64,000 nt of DNA from Planococcus rifietoensis (GCF_001465795.2 NZ_CP013659.2:1506501-1570500); one strand, 5' to 3'. Counted from the first letter of the stretch, positions 25,969 to 33,516 are shown. Program-made: numbers and translations. Notes: generated by a model from the letters alone, not told the origin.

Positions 25969-26084
25969 TTCCTTTAAGACTTTTTCACGCTTTCTAATTG
26001 TATCATAATGGTAATTTTCTACAATTTCATTTCATTAAAAAAACCACTAACTACTTAGGTTCACTGACCTAGAAGCATGAGACA

Positions 26085-26152
26085 AATAAAAACCTCTTTC
26101 GTTGAAAAACGGGAATGAAAATACCAATAAATCAACATGGAGGTGTTTTTCT
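26085..26152 (+). repeat. IS3-family leader hairpin (second copy)
   Basis: AACCTCTTTCGTTGA pairs with TCAACATGGAGGTGTT, with the inner part CGGGAATGAAAATACC. It occupies the same place and shares core bases with the hairpin at 11086-11147, while the arms differ in a mostly pairing-preserving way. It lies directly before orfA. Confidence 0.65.
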
Positions 26153-26562
26153 GTGGCGACAAGAGTCAGTTATCCAGTAGAAGTCAAGATGAAGGCGATT
26201 GAAATGAGGTTGGCGGGGATACTCGTCAAAATAGCTCTAGAGGAATTGAATATCAAAATCCATTCCCAGCTGAAAACGTGGATGAAATGGCACCGAGAGG
26301 GAGCGCATAAGCGATTCTATCAACCTGTAGGTAAACATTATGCCTACGGCAAAGGAACTGAAAATGAATCGGAAACCGTGCGACTCTAGGTCGATAATCA
26401 CTCCTTAAAACAACAGATTGACGTGTTAAAAAAGTACAAGGAATTGGAGAGAAAGTGGTTGGAGTAGCGTTTTTCAAACTGGTCGGAGAGTCAAAGGGAA
26501 CGATGTCCATCCAACTCATCTGCAAGCATCTGGGCGTTGCGCGCTCAACGTATTATCTCTGA
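26153..26562 (+). pseudogene. IS3-family transposase orfA and orfB fragment
   Basis: From the GTG at 26153 (GGAGG nine bases upstream) the frame reads MATRVSYPVEVKMKAIEMR, a helix-turn-helix orfA start, through LKTWMKWHREGAHKR to QPVGKHYAYGKG, then stops at 26389. Further on, other frames give KYKELERKW and ICKHLGVARSTYY, the typical beginning of an IS150-type orfB. Stops and frameshifts separate these pieces and the integrase core is missing. Confidence 0.7.
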
Positions 26563-26589
26563 AAAAACAACAGAAATAAAACCGCGGGA

Positions 26590-26979
26590 ATAGTTGAACA
26601 AGATCAAGCCATCAGCCAGCTGTACACAGTTCTCTAAAATCGATAATCCTTCGTTCACGATAAAGAAAACCGCAACGCCTAGAATCAACAGGCCTTTTAT
26701 GTCCTGACCCATGTGAATAAAAAAGTATTCGACGCCGGCAGCCCTAGCCTAAACAAAGAATACTGTGAATTTCTTAATAAGGTTCGCCAGTCCGAGTTTG
26801 CTATTTAATGATTTCTTCATACACGCTCGAAGCAGTCCAGTAATCATATCTAGAAACGAAAAAAACAATAGTACGACGGTGGCGGCATCAATCAAGCCTA
26901 CCAGATAAACTGCAAAGTTTGTAATCGTAGCCTTGATTCCTTTTACCGCCACGACCTCCCATATGAGAATATTCTTCAC
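26590..26979 (-). pseudogene. phage holin, broken
   Basis: The first 76 codons encode a phage holin-like N-terminus with a hydrophobic helix (LVGLIDAATVVLLFFSFLDMITGLLRA) and SLNSKLGLANLIKK, then a stop at 26749. Downstream the reading continues in the same sense as YFFIHMGQDIKGLLILGVAVFFIVNEGLSILENC, which is the normal second half of such holins. A stop codon (and small lesion) therefore splits the gene. Its 3' end is lost at the junction with the IS remnant. It shows a prophage lysis module once lay here. Confidence 0.7.
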
Positions 26980-27024
26980 CCTCTCTCATATCTAAATCTC
27001 CCTTGCATATCATCTTTTGAGTAT

Positions 27025-27052
27025 ATAAAAAGAGCGTCCCTGGAGACACTCT
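27025..27052 (-). terminator. Rho-independent terminator after the 56-aa gene
   Basis: AGAGTGTC / GACGCTCT stem (one G-U pair), loop TCCAGG, then five T on the minus strand. Confidence 0.75.
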
Positions 27053-27081
27053 AAAGAATATTTCAGTTATTCTAATAAATT

Positions 27082-27252
27082 TTATGCATTACCTAAACTT
27101 CCAATCTGAACGTCTTGCTCTGATACTCCTTCAATTCTTGCGATTTCTTCTTTCGCATACTGATCCTCTAAACCTTCCAATTCTAAGGTTTTATACTTGG
27201 ACTCTGAACCGTATTTACTTAATATTTTATATTCAACATTTACTTTAGCCAT
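27082..27252 (-). CDS. unrecognised 56-aa protein in prophage remnant
   Basis: Fifty-six residues, MAKVNVEYKI to GSLGNA, acidic, no membrane segment. A strong AGGAGGTGAGTAA site precedes the ATG, and a terminator follows. It is intact although the flanking phage genes are broken. It lies 127 bp downstream of the 278-aa gene, same strand, so the two may form one unit. I do not recognise it. Confidence 0.6.
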   Translation of the reverse strand: MAKVNVEYKILSKYGSESKYKTLELEGLEDQYAKEEIARIEGVSEQDVQIGSLGNA

Positions 27253-27379
27253 TTACTCACCTCCTATAATTGTTATTTGCTGAGTATCAAAAGGACTTCT
27301 TTTTAATAAGCTTTATCGGAATTTCTTACTTTCACTTTTTCTGTAAATCAAAGAGTGACCTTTGCAAACATTTTGGTAA

Positions 27380-28216
27380 TCATTTAAATTCTTTTTGAGA
27401 ATAGTAAAGGTAAGCATAGTCTTTGAGTTCTGGAGGAAGGCTTCTTGGTTTTAGTGACATCTCCGAGCTAACATTTATTGAAGATAGAAGACCTACCGCC
27501 AATCCAGTCTCAAAAGTATACTGTCCAGTAAAACTACCCAAAACTGTAGTTCCAGTTTTGGCCGCCATATCTTTCCAATCGAATTCTATTTTAAGACTTT
27601 GTGCTAGCCGACTCATGAATGACTCTTCCATTAAGCGATCTATCTCTTTTGTTTTTCTAGCAAGTAATTCTAGGCTTTTAAGCTTATCCCTTTCTTGATC
27701 TCCGGAGTTCACAATATCTAAATACAAATTATCGATTAAGCTTCTAAATTCTAGTAGTTCATCTTTTCTTTTCTCTTTAAATTCTAGAATATCTACAAGA
27801 GGTACATCTTTTTCTGGTACTGGGAGACTTTGATATAATTCCACCTCAATATTCCGGCTCATTATCCCACTGACCTCGTCAAGAACTAAATTATAGTGAG
27901 GTTGTGCTAATGACCAACTTCCAACTTCTTTTTCATTATTTAGTCTAAATGCTTCCATCTGACTTTTTAAAAAAAGGTTTGTAAATTCTCCAGCCATTTG
28001 TAGGTTAACTCTTGATCTTTTTAATGCACCAGTCGATTCTAAAAAGTCTGTATCAGCAGTTCCTCCGAAGGTTATTATATTACTTGTAGGAAAATCAATC
28101 TGATCCCAGTAAAGCAAGTATTGTCGTAACTTTATAGGTGCAATAGTGCCTCCATTTACACTCATCGAATTTTTTCCGCTCATAACTATTTCTGGCGAAA
28201 CTACAATCCCTCTCAT
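27380..28216 (-). CDS. unrecognised 278-aa protein, probable prophage cargo
   Basis: 278 residues, intact, with GAGGAGGG seven bases before the ATG. It starts RGIVVSPEIVMSGKNSMSVNGG, has a charged helical middle (KEKRKDELLEFRSLIDNLYLD and KSLELLARKTKEIDRLMEE) and ends with a hydrophobic patch (TGLAVGLLSSINV). There is no signal peptide and no catalytic motif that I can name. It sits between degraded tail-end genes and a broken holin, the place where phages often carry accessory genes. Its intact frame among decayed neighbours suggests selection. Function unknown. Confidence 0.65.
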   Translation of the reverse strand: MRGIVVSPEIVMSGKNSMSVNGGTIAPIKLRQYLLYWDQIDFPTSNIITFGGTADTDFLESTGALKRSRVNLQMAGEFTNLFLKSQMEAFRLNNEKEVGSWSLAQPHYNLVLDEVSGIMSRNIEVELYQSLPVPEKDVPLVDILEFKEKRKDELLEFRSLIDNLYLDIVNSGDQERDKLKSLELLARKTKEIDRLMEESFMSRLAQSLKIEFDWKDMAAKTGTTVLGSFTGQYTFETGLAVGLLSSINVSSEMSLKPRSLPPELKDYAYLYYSQKEFK

Positions 28217-28292
28217 ATGAATCCCTCCTCTTGTTATTTAAATTTTACAATAGGAAGAGGTTTCCTTCAATTTCATTTTTTTCTAATTTCGT

Positions 28293-28421
28293 TTACTCAA
28301 CCATAAATCCCATACCGCTATCCAACAAAATCTTTTTCACTTGCAGCTGCAACATAGCCGATACTTCTGCGAACGTCATTTTCTCCAAAATCATTCGTTG
28401 TGCCATCAACATCGCCCTCAT
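28293..28421 (-). CDS. small phage tail-end protein, 42 aa
   Basis: Forty-two residues, MRAMLMAQRM to GMGFMVE, with an ideal GGGAGGTGAAATC before the ATG. The pattern AQRxIxxxKxTFxxVxxxLQxQVKxxLxDxGxG is one I associate with tiny proteins found between tail-fibre genes and holins in Bacillales phages. Function unknown. Because of the frameshift in the gene before it, a longer frame from 28628 now runs into this one without a stop. Confidence 0.6.
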   Translation of the reverse strand: MRAMLMAQRMILEKMTFAEVSAMLQLQVKKILLDSGMGFMVE

Positions 28422-28459
28422 GATTTCACCTCCCGTCAAAAACATCAGTAGTTTGAGTA

Positions 28460-28628
28460 TCACTTGTACACCAGCTGCGCCATTTCTACCAAGCAAGCAT
28501 TCTGCCACGAAGTCGGCTCGATCACCTAATGCACGAGCCTGAGCTCGAAGGACTTCGACTTCGGATGGGATGAACGGTTGGGGTTCTGGAGCTTCTTCGT
28601 CTCCCACATATTTGGTGCCGTCCCACAT
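28460..28628 (-). pseudogene. phage tail-end gene (XkdW-like position), frameshifted
   Basis: Codons from WDGTKYVGDEE through QPFIPSEVEVLRAQARAL to FVAECL look like the conserved short protein encoded after tail fibres in Bacillus prophages. After the C-L codons a directly repeated CTTG (near 28487-28494) shifts the frame. In the shifted frame the normal ending VEMAQLVYK and a stop at 28460 appear. The upstream sequence lacks a ribosome binding site, so the gene is dead at both ends. Confidence 0.65.
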
Positions 28629-28959
28629 TGACCAGCAGAAACCTGATAGAAAATATAGCGATATGACATTGGAGACTTATTGACTTTGAACAGATTGGGA
28701 AACGTATTGTTCTGACATTGTTAAGTAAATCAGCTAGTAGTTGGATAGTTCGAAGTGTTATCGATTTTCTGGTTGGCAATACCATTTAAGTCCCATCGAC
28801 AGCTGCCCAAAGATATGTGACATGTCCGAAGACTTTCTAAAATCATGCGTAGCCATTCAGACAATGTTTAAAATGTTACTAGGCATTATCAAATCCTTTT
28901 AAACCAGATGAAATTCTGTAGGAATGAATTCTGAGGGCTTACCAAACATCTTCTCCACT

Positions 28960-29380
28960 ATCGATATCGTCCAGGAAAGTTAAGTTCAAATCACCCTCCT
29001 ATTTCACAGTTTCCTTAAACATTTCAAGATGCTTGTCGATCATTTCGGTTGCTTTGTCTACATTACTGCTATCGAATTAATAATCACTGGGAGGAACAAG
29101 TTGCTGCTCACTGTAATATCATTCCATAACCGGTTCTGCCTACATGGCTCTGTCTGAAATGTCTAGTAAGTGTATAAGCATCTAGTAAGCTTTTAAATTT
29201 AAACGATCAGCACGAATTTTCTTTAATTCTTCTATTCGCGCGGATGTAAACATTCTGCACCATTGGGACTTCACCGCCTTCTTACTGTATCAATGTCGAA
29301 TAGCCGCTGTGTAACGTTCAAATCAATCAAATACTCATCAATAAACATCTGTTGCTTTTACGTAAACTTTACCATCTACA
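28960..29380 (-). pseudogene. degraded prophage tail/baseplate gene fragments
   Basis: Several frames give recognisable phage-tail type pieces in the expected order: VVDGKVYVKATDVY and, one frame over, DEYLIDLNVTQRLFDIDTVRRR (about 29300-29380); ARIEELKKIRADRLNLKAY (about 29190-29250); then EQQLVPPSDY and DSSNVDKATEMIDKHLEMFKETVK with a stop (about 28998-29100). Each is cut by stops or frameshifts. They precede the other tail-end genes on the same strand. Between 28629 and 28960 I see no feature. Confidence 0.55.
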
Positions 29381-29411
29381 ACCAACTTTGAGGTTATTCA
29401 CCAATTTTCAG

Positions 29412-29439
29412 ACATAAAAAACATCCCTAAGGATGTTTT
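29412..29439 (-). terminator. Rho-independent terminator after the 86-aa gene
   Basis: AAAACATCC / GGATGTTTT stem with a 5-base loop, then TTTATG on the minus strand, seven bases after the stop. Confidence 0.8.
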
Positions 29440-29445
29440 AATTGA

Positions 29446-29706
29446 TCATTCTAATACACGGATAGCTGGACTTTGATTTTTCACTTTCTTATTCATTACT
29501 TTATTGTGATCAACTTGAACCGCGAAAATTTCTGCACACATTTGTTCAGAGAAGGGAGTGTGAACAACCATTTCAACTTGGTACCATTCAGAGTCCTCTG
29601 AAATAGTTAAATATTCATCTTCAATTGGAAGTCTTTCGAAATTGTAATACTGATTACTGAAATCCGATTCACCATCACTGTGTAAGTGTACGAACACTTT
29701 AGCCAA
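29446..29706 (-). CDS. unrecognised 86-aa protein (second gene of a pair)
   Basis: 86 residues, beta-rich and acidic, starting at a TTG with a strong AAAGGAGG ten bases upstream. Begins AKVFVHLHSDGESDF and contains QVEMVVHTPFSEQMCAEIF. No known motif is seen. It starts 20 bp after the 107-aa gene and has its own terminator, so the two form a compact pair. Such a pair could be a toxin-antitoxin or immunity module, but nothing in the sequence proves this. Confidence 0.6.
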   Translation of the reverse strand: MAKVFVHLHSDGESDFSNQYYNFERLPIEDEYLTISEDSEWYQVEMVVHTPFSEQMCAEIFAVQVDHNKVMNKKVKNQSPAIRVLE

Positions 29707-29726
29707 TTTAAATTGCCTCCTTTGCT

Positions 29727-30050
29727 TTAGAAACCTAATTTCTTCACTACATATTCTTTGCCTGCGGTTGAAAACATATCTTTCCAGCTTTCAAACTTAC
29801 TCTGTTGCCGTATGTATTCATCCAATCGTTTTTCATCGATACTTTCAAATTCTTTTTGAGTCTCAAACTCAAAAGGACTCTCTTCAAAAAAATCGGTGAT
29901 ATTTGTGAAGTTCGTATATCTTGTCATGAAATTCTGAGTAAACAAATCTTTGAAGTCTACAGAGCTAGTTTCATTTATTTCTTTAGCTCCACTTTCAATT
30001 TCTTTGAACCTCTTGTCTAATTGCTTTGATACCTTAATACGTTTAGACAT
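29727..30050 (-). CDS. unrecognised 107-aa protein (first gene of a pair)
   Basis: 107 residues, strongly charged and mostly helical. The N-terminus (SKRIKVSKQLDKRFKEIESGAKEI) is basic and amphipathic; the C-terminus ends GKEYVVKKLGF. GGAGGGGG lies a few bases before the ATG. A basic N-terminal helix could bind nucleic acid, as in many antitoxins, but I recognise no domain. It is followed closely by the 86-aa gene. Confidence 0.6.
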   Translation of the reverse strand: MSKRIKVSKQLDKRFKEIESGAKEINETSSVDFKDLFTQNFMTRYTNFTNITDFFEESPFEFETQKEFESIDEKRLDEYIRQQSKFESWKDMFSTAGKEYVVKKLGF

Positions 30051-30189
30051 TTCTACACCCCCTCCTATACAATCATTCTATATAAGGAAAATAAATACCT
30101 TTTTTACATATGCGTAATTCAGACTTGCTAGAGATTCGAGAGTGACAATTCATTTAAACAGATATAGTTTTACCTCTTTGTTAGACATA

Positions 30190-30216
30190 ATAAAAAGCAC
30201 CTCCTAAGAAATGCTT
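30190..30216 (-). terminator. Rho-independent terminator after the 100-aa gene
   Basis: AAGCATTTC / GAGGTGCTT stem with two G-U pairs, loop TTAG and TTTTTATT on the minus strand. Confidence 0.65.
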
Positions 30217-30235
30217 GAACACCTGTATGCAAAAA

Positions 30236-30538
30236 TCATTTTATATTCTCGAATACCCATCTTACTATTTTCGGATAAGTGTCCACAGCGAACCAGGTTT
30301 CAGATGCATAGGATGCCACAACTCCTACCGGTAGCTCACCTAAATAAGTTTCAACTATTTTTAATTGAGTAACGCCTTTTGCAGCATTTTCTTTATTCTC
30401 CTCTAAATACACGTGCTTGCTAAATTCATTTATAATTGCTCTATAAACATTCCCAGCCTCTTCTTCGGTGTCAAAGTCCCAAGATTTTTCATCATCACCA
30501 TTGCTGGTTGATAATATATAAAATGGGTTGGCTTTCAT
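30236..30538 (-). CDS. 100-aa protein, distantly similar to the gene at 33143
   Basis: 100 residues, acidic, cytosolic. The N-terminal half (SWDFDTEEEAGNVYRAIINEFSKHVYLEE) follows the same pattern as residues 18-46 of the protein at 33143-33445 (SWEFEKEDERDRFYESVKKKFADHAFEEE), so the two are probably distant relatives of one small family. AAGGTGAG precedes the ATG and a terminator follows. Function unknown. Confidence 0.65.
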   Translation of the reverse strand: MKANPFYILSTSNGDDEKSWDFDTEEEAGNVYRAIINEFSKHVYLEENKENAAKGVTQLKIVETYLGELPVGVVASYASETWFAVDTYPKIVRWVFENIK

Positions 30539-30618
30539 CTTCTCACCTTCCTTTACTAAATAACATAATTTAATTCTACAGAGAAGTAACCAATACCTTT
30601 TAATATAAATAAACCATA

Positions 30619-30822
30619 TTAGAACCTTATTAGAAACATTTGATAAACTAAAAATAAAAACAATAGGCTTGCACCAACACCTCCAATATATTTGGGTACC
30701 TTAAGTATATTAAGAATTTCTACTACAACCAACATAACTATAAAAGGTAAAAGCAATACCACTACTATATGCATGACGAACTCATTCATCATTGGCTGGA
30801 AAACACTAAAATCTATTTCCAA
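30619..30822 (-). CDS. small membrane protein, 67 aa
   Basis: 67 residues with two long hydrophobic segments (about 17-37 and 46-65) joined by a short basic loop (LKVPKYIGG). It starts at a TTG with a very strong AGGAGGTGAGG upstream. Both ends would be on the same side of the membrane. Function unknown. Confidence 0.6.
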   Translation of the reverse strand: MEIDFSVFQPMMNEFVMHIVVVLLLPFIVMLVVVEILNILKVPKYIGGVGASLLFLFLVYQMFLIRF

Positions 30823-30911
30823 AGATCCTCACCTCCTACACAATACATATCGGTTGATAAGAGTATTTAGTTTAGAGACAAAGAAAATAACACATCCGAA
30901 GAGTTGGTTTT

Positions 30912-31421
30912 CTACGATTTTTCATATCCAAGTTTACTAATCTCTTTCAGAAAACCTTGTTTATTTTTTTCGTAATCAGTTAGCTTTAATTTTAATGTTT
31001 CTCCGATAGATACCCAATCGCCTGTAAAGTCATGTCGTAACGAGACAATAATACCTGTCACCAATACTAACATTTCATAGAAATCATCTTTTTCAGATTC
31101 TCGGTAGTTGTAGGCTTGATAATTAGCAAGCCTTCTCACGGTTTCTGGAGATGAGTATAGATAAGTTTGTTTGATTAGGTTTTTTAGATGAACAGAATCT
31201 GCCATTCTTTTTTTAACTTTAGGATCATCGTTAGACATCAACATATCGGTCCACTGATTTAGGATCTTATGCATGTCTTCACCACTTCTATTACGGTAGT
31301 AATTCGATATTTGCAAATATTTTGTGTCTGCAAACTGTTTTTTATTTTCAATGAGTTTCCATATAATATTTACTATTGCAGTTACCACGCTGCTAGTTAA
31401 AACCAGGATTATCCAATCCAA
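30912..31421 (-). CDS. membrane-anchored helical protein, 169 aa
   Basis: 169 residues. An N-terminal transmembrane helix (IILVLTSSVVTAIVNIIW, residues 4-21) is followed by a soluble, charged helical domain of about 140 residues. It starts at a TTG with AAGGAGAGG upstream. I recognise no family. Small genes downstream on the same strand (30822, 30538, 30050) each have their own ribosome binding site but are separated by gaps of 90-190 bp. Confidence 0.62.
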   Translation of the reverse strand: MDWIILVLTSSVVTAIVNIIWKLIENKKQFADTKYLQISNYYRNRSGEDMHKILNQWTDMLMSNDDPKVKKRMADSVHLKNLIKQTYLYSSPETVRRLANYQAYNYRESEKDDFYEMLVLVTGIIVSLRHDFTGDWVSIGETLKLKLTDYEKNKQGFLKEISKLGYEKS

Positions 31422-31486
31422 TTTAAATCCTCTCCTTCTTGCTTAATATTAACAAATAAAGTAATTATCATGGGAGGAATTTAAAA

Positions 31487-31570
31487 ATGATTTTCGGTAC
31501 TTCACACTGTAGTGGAGCTATTCAACTTCCCGAACCTATAATTAAGTGTAAAACAAAAAATAAAAAATGA
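31487..31570 (+). CDS. doubtful 27-aa ORF, possibly frameshifted
   Basis: GGGAGGAATTTAAAA precedes an ATG; the frame reads MIFGTSHCSGAIQLPEP and stops after 27 codons in an A-rich stretch. A shift within AAAAAA would continue it as NDEIEQITHLEHFSKM to VMRYLGI, about 56 residues in total. It may be a decayed small gene or none at all. The minus strand of the following region carries a competing remnant (31644-31830). Confidence 0.25.
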   Translation: MIFGTSHCSGAIQLPEPIIKCKTKNKK

Positions 31571-31643
31571 TGAAATTGAACAAATAACACATCTAGAACA
31601 TTTTTCAAAAATGATTTTTATTAAAGAATCTGTAATGCGTTAT

Positions 31644-31830
31644 TTAGGGATATGAGATAGCCTCATACGAAGACCAATCCATTTCAGATTTATCAAACAT
31701 TATATTTTTCATATTTGGCTTCGTCACCCGTATGAGTTCTTCTGCTTAAGTACGTTTTTATTCTACTCGAATCCTTGTCCTTCCATTTGCCACCAAACTC
31801 CAGCTTCTCATCACTGTCAAAAGCTACCAT
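31644..31830 (-). pseudogene. frameshifted gene fragment
   Basis: Minus-strand frames give MVAFDSDEKLEFGGKWKDKDSSRIKTYL and, after a one-base shift, AEELIRVTKPNMKNIMFDKSEMDW to a stop at 31644. The two halves join naturally, so this is probably the tail of a gene broken by a frameshift. I do not recognise the family. The rest of 31422-31898 holds nothing else I can support. Confidence 0.35.
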
Positions 31831-31898
31831 AATAATTTAAAACCTGATAGGCATTCCCCAGCTTCTGATAAACTGAAGCTAAAAAGGAAGTGAATCGT

Positions 31899-32321
31899 AT
31901 GAAACCAAGAATCTCTGTCATTACCATTGGTGTGGATGATCTTAAGCGATCGCTGGAATTTTACCGAGACGGCCTGGGCTTACCGACAGAAGGAATTGTC
32001 GGGGAAGAGTTCGATAACGGAGCCGTGGCCTTTTTCGATCTACAGCCAGGGCTGAAACTTGCCATTTGGAAACGCCAAGACATCGCCCACGAAACGAAAG
32101 TATCGATTGGGCCGCCAAGTCCTACAGAATTCACTCTCGGCCATAACGTCAACAGCAAAGCCGAAGTCGATGCGGCAATTGCCCAGGCTGAACAAGCGGG
32201 AGCCATTATAACCGATCCGGCTCACGATACCTTTTGGGGCGGTTACTCTGGCCATTTCCAAGATCCGGACGGCCATTTATGGGAAATTGTATGGAATCCT
32301 GCATGGGGAGAAGTGGATTAA
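31899..32321 (+). CDS. glyoxalase/bleomycin resistance (VOC) family protein
   Basis: 140 residues. A vicinal-oxygen-chelate fold protein with two beta-alpha-beta-beta-beta repeats: SVITIGVDDLKRSLEFYRDGLGLP at the start and the closing GHFQDPDGHLWEIVWNP. Metal-ligand positions look partly kept (E in LWEIVWN). Reaction unknown; such proteins include lyases, dioxygenases and drug-binding proteins. The ATG at 31899 has AAGGAAGTG upstream. Base composition is back to the chromosomal average here, which marks the right edge of the AT-rich island. Confidence 0.85.
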   Translation: MKPRISVITIGVDDLKRSLEFYRDGLGLPTEGIVGEEFDNGAVAFFDLQPGLKLAIWKRQDIAHETKVSIGPPSPTEFTLGHNVNSKAEVDAAIAQAEQAGAIITDPAHDTFWGGYSGHFQDPDGHLWEIVWNPAWGEVD

Positions 32322-32350
32322 CTCCTGTTTCAAATTAAAGGGGGATTAAC

Positions 32351-33049
32351 ATGAAATTACGCAATTTCTTTTACGAGGTATTCCTGTTCCTGCTGGTAAT
32401 TGTTTCTGTCGTCATTGCGCTCGTTTCCAACGAACGTTTCACTTTAGTTCATTGGATCATCTGGGGGATTTTCTTCGTTGATTATTTCATCCGCTTCTTT
32501 GCCGCTGAACGCAAATGGCATTTTATTAAGTCCCACCCATTGGAATTGATCGCCATCATTCCGCTGGATGCGATTTATCAGGCGGCGCGCTTTTTCATGT
32601 TTTTCCGGATGTTGAAATTATGGGGCATCCTCCCCCGCTTTTTGAGGCCTGTGTATGCCGTCCTAAAAACGAATGGCTTGGAAAAGCTGCTGATTTTCGC
32701 GGTCATTTTGATTTTCCTTGTGCCAATCCCAATGATCCTAATCGAACCCCAAATCGTTAATTACACCGATGCCATCTGGTGGGCTATTGTGACGATTACG
32801 ACTGTCGGATATGGCGATATCACCCCTGAAACCGGCGTCGGACGTTTGTTGGCGGTCATTTTGATGTTTGTTGGAATTGGCATTATCGGAACCTTCACCA
32901 GCGCCATTTCTGCCTATTTCGCCTCCCGCAGGCGAGCACTGGAAGAAGACCATGTACTCGACATCGTCAATTCGATCAAAAAAATCGAAAAACTGACTGT
33001 AGAAGACCACCAGCTCATCCAGCGTTATTTGAAGAAAAAAATGGAATGA
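32351..33049 (+). CDS. voltage-gated-type potassium channel
   Basis: 232 residues. About six hydrophobic segments, including an S4-like stretch (RFFMFFRMLKLWGILPRFLR) with a few basic residues, a pore loop with the selectivity filter TTVGYGD (about residue 155) and an inner helix LAVILMFVGIGIIGTFTSAI. The C-terminal coil (about 200-232) probably makes a tetramer contact. It lets potassium cross the membrane; gating stimulus is unknown. AAGGGGGA lies before the ATG. It starts 29 bp after the VOC gene. Confidence 0.92.
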   Translation: MKLRNFFYEVFLFLLVIVSVVIALVSNERFTLVHWIIWGIFFVDYFIRFFAAERKWHFIKSHPLELIAIIPLDAIYQAARFFMFFRMLKLWGILPRFLRPVYAVLKTNGLEKLLIFAVILIFLVPIPMILIEPQIVNYTDAIWWAIVTITTVGYGDITPETGVGRLLAVILMFVGIGIIGTFTSAISAYFASRRRALEEDHVLDIVNSIKKIEKLTVEDHQLIQRYLKKKME

Positions 33050-33078
33050 TATGCCTCTAAAAGCTTATACCGCTATGC

Positions 33079-33126
33079 AAAAAGAGTCGCCCGCTTGTAG
33101 AATTCCACAAGCGGGCGACTCTTTTT
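33079..33126. terminator. bidirectional Rho-independent terminator
   Basis: A perfect 20-bp inverted repeat with an 8-base loop, A-run on one side and T-run on the other, between the convergent channel gene and the 100-aa gene. Confidence 0.95.
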
Positions 33127-33142
33127 TATTCGTAATAACATT

Positions 33143-33445
33143 TTATTTGTTCTTATATTGCCCGTTGATATAGGACAGCATGTCTCCGAAGCTATCGTAA
33201 TGGAACCAGTCATAGCGCATTTTTTGGTCCACTTCGCCTTCCTCATCGATATGCATGGAATTGGCGCTCAGCTGCAGGATTTCCGTATCTTCCACATCTG
33301 TCGGTTCTTCTTCGAAAGCATGATCGGCGAATTTTTTCTTCACCGATTCATAAAACCTGTCGCGCTCATCTTCTTTTTCAAATTCCCACGATTCGTATTT
33401 GCCGCGGCAAAGAACTTCTATTGAATATACTTGTTTTTCAGCCAT
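33143..33445 (-). CDS. 100-aa acidic protein, relative of the gene at 30236
   Basis: 100 residues, acidic. The N-terminal half (YESWEFEKEDERDRFYESVKKKF) resembles the island protein at 30236-30538; the C-terminal half (YDWFHYDSFGDMLSYIN) is richer in aromatic residues. GGAGGAGAG precedes the ATG. It sits between the potassium-channel gene and ypgR on the opposite strand to the channel. Function unknown; it may be the chromosomal member of a small family. Confidence 0.7.
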   Translation of the reverse strand: MAEKQVYSIEVLCRGKYESWEFEKEDERDRFYESVKKKFADHAFEEEPTDVEDTEILQLSANSMHIDEEGEVDQKMRYDWFHYDSFGDMLSYINGQYKNK

Positions 33446-33516
33446 GTTCTCTCTCCTCCAAGTAAAGCGTCGTATTGCTCTTTACCTCAAGGAGACAGGT
33501 GGGAAACATTTGCCTC

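Larger units (their letters stand above)
26085..26620 (+). mobile_element. decayed IS3-family insertion sequence (IS150-like)
   Basis: A leader hairpin, an orfA-like frame (26153-26389) and the start of orfB (about 26400-26562, up to a LGVARSTYYL motif) in the usual order. The element is cut by stop codons and ends abruptly where prophage holin sequence begins, so the DDE catalytic part is lost. No terminal repeat could be defined. It cannot move by itself. Confidence 0.7.

Noticed and set aside
28293..28628. single 111-aa protein
   Set aside because: The frame is a fusion produced by a CTTG duplication; the second half has its own ribosome binding site and ATG.
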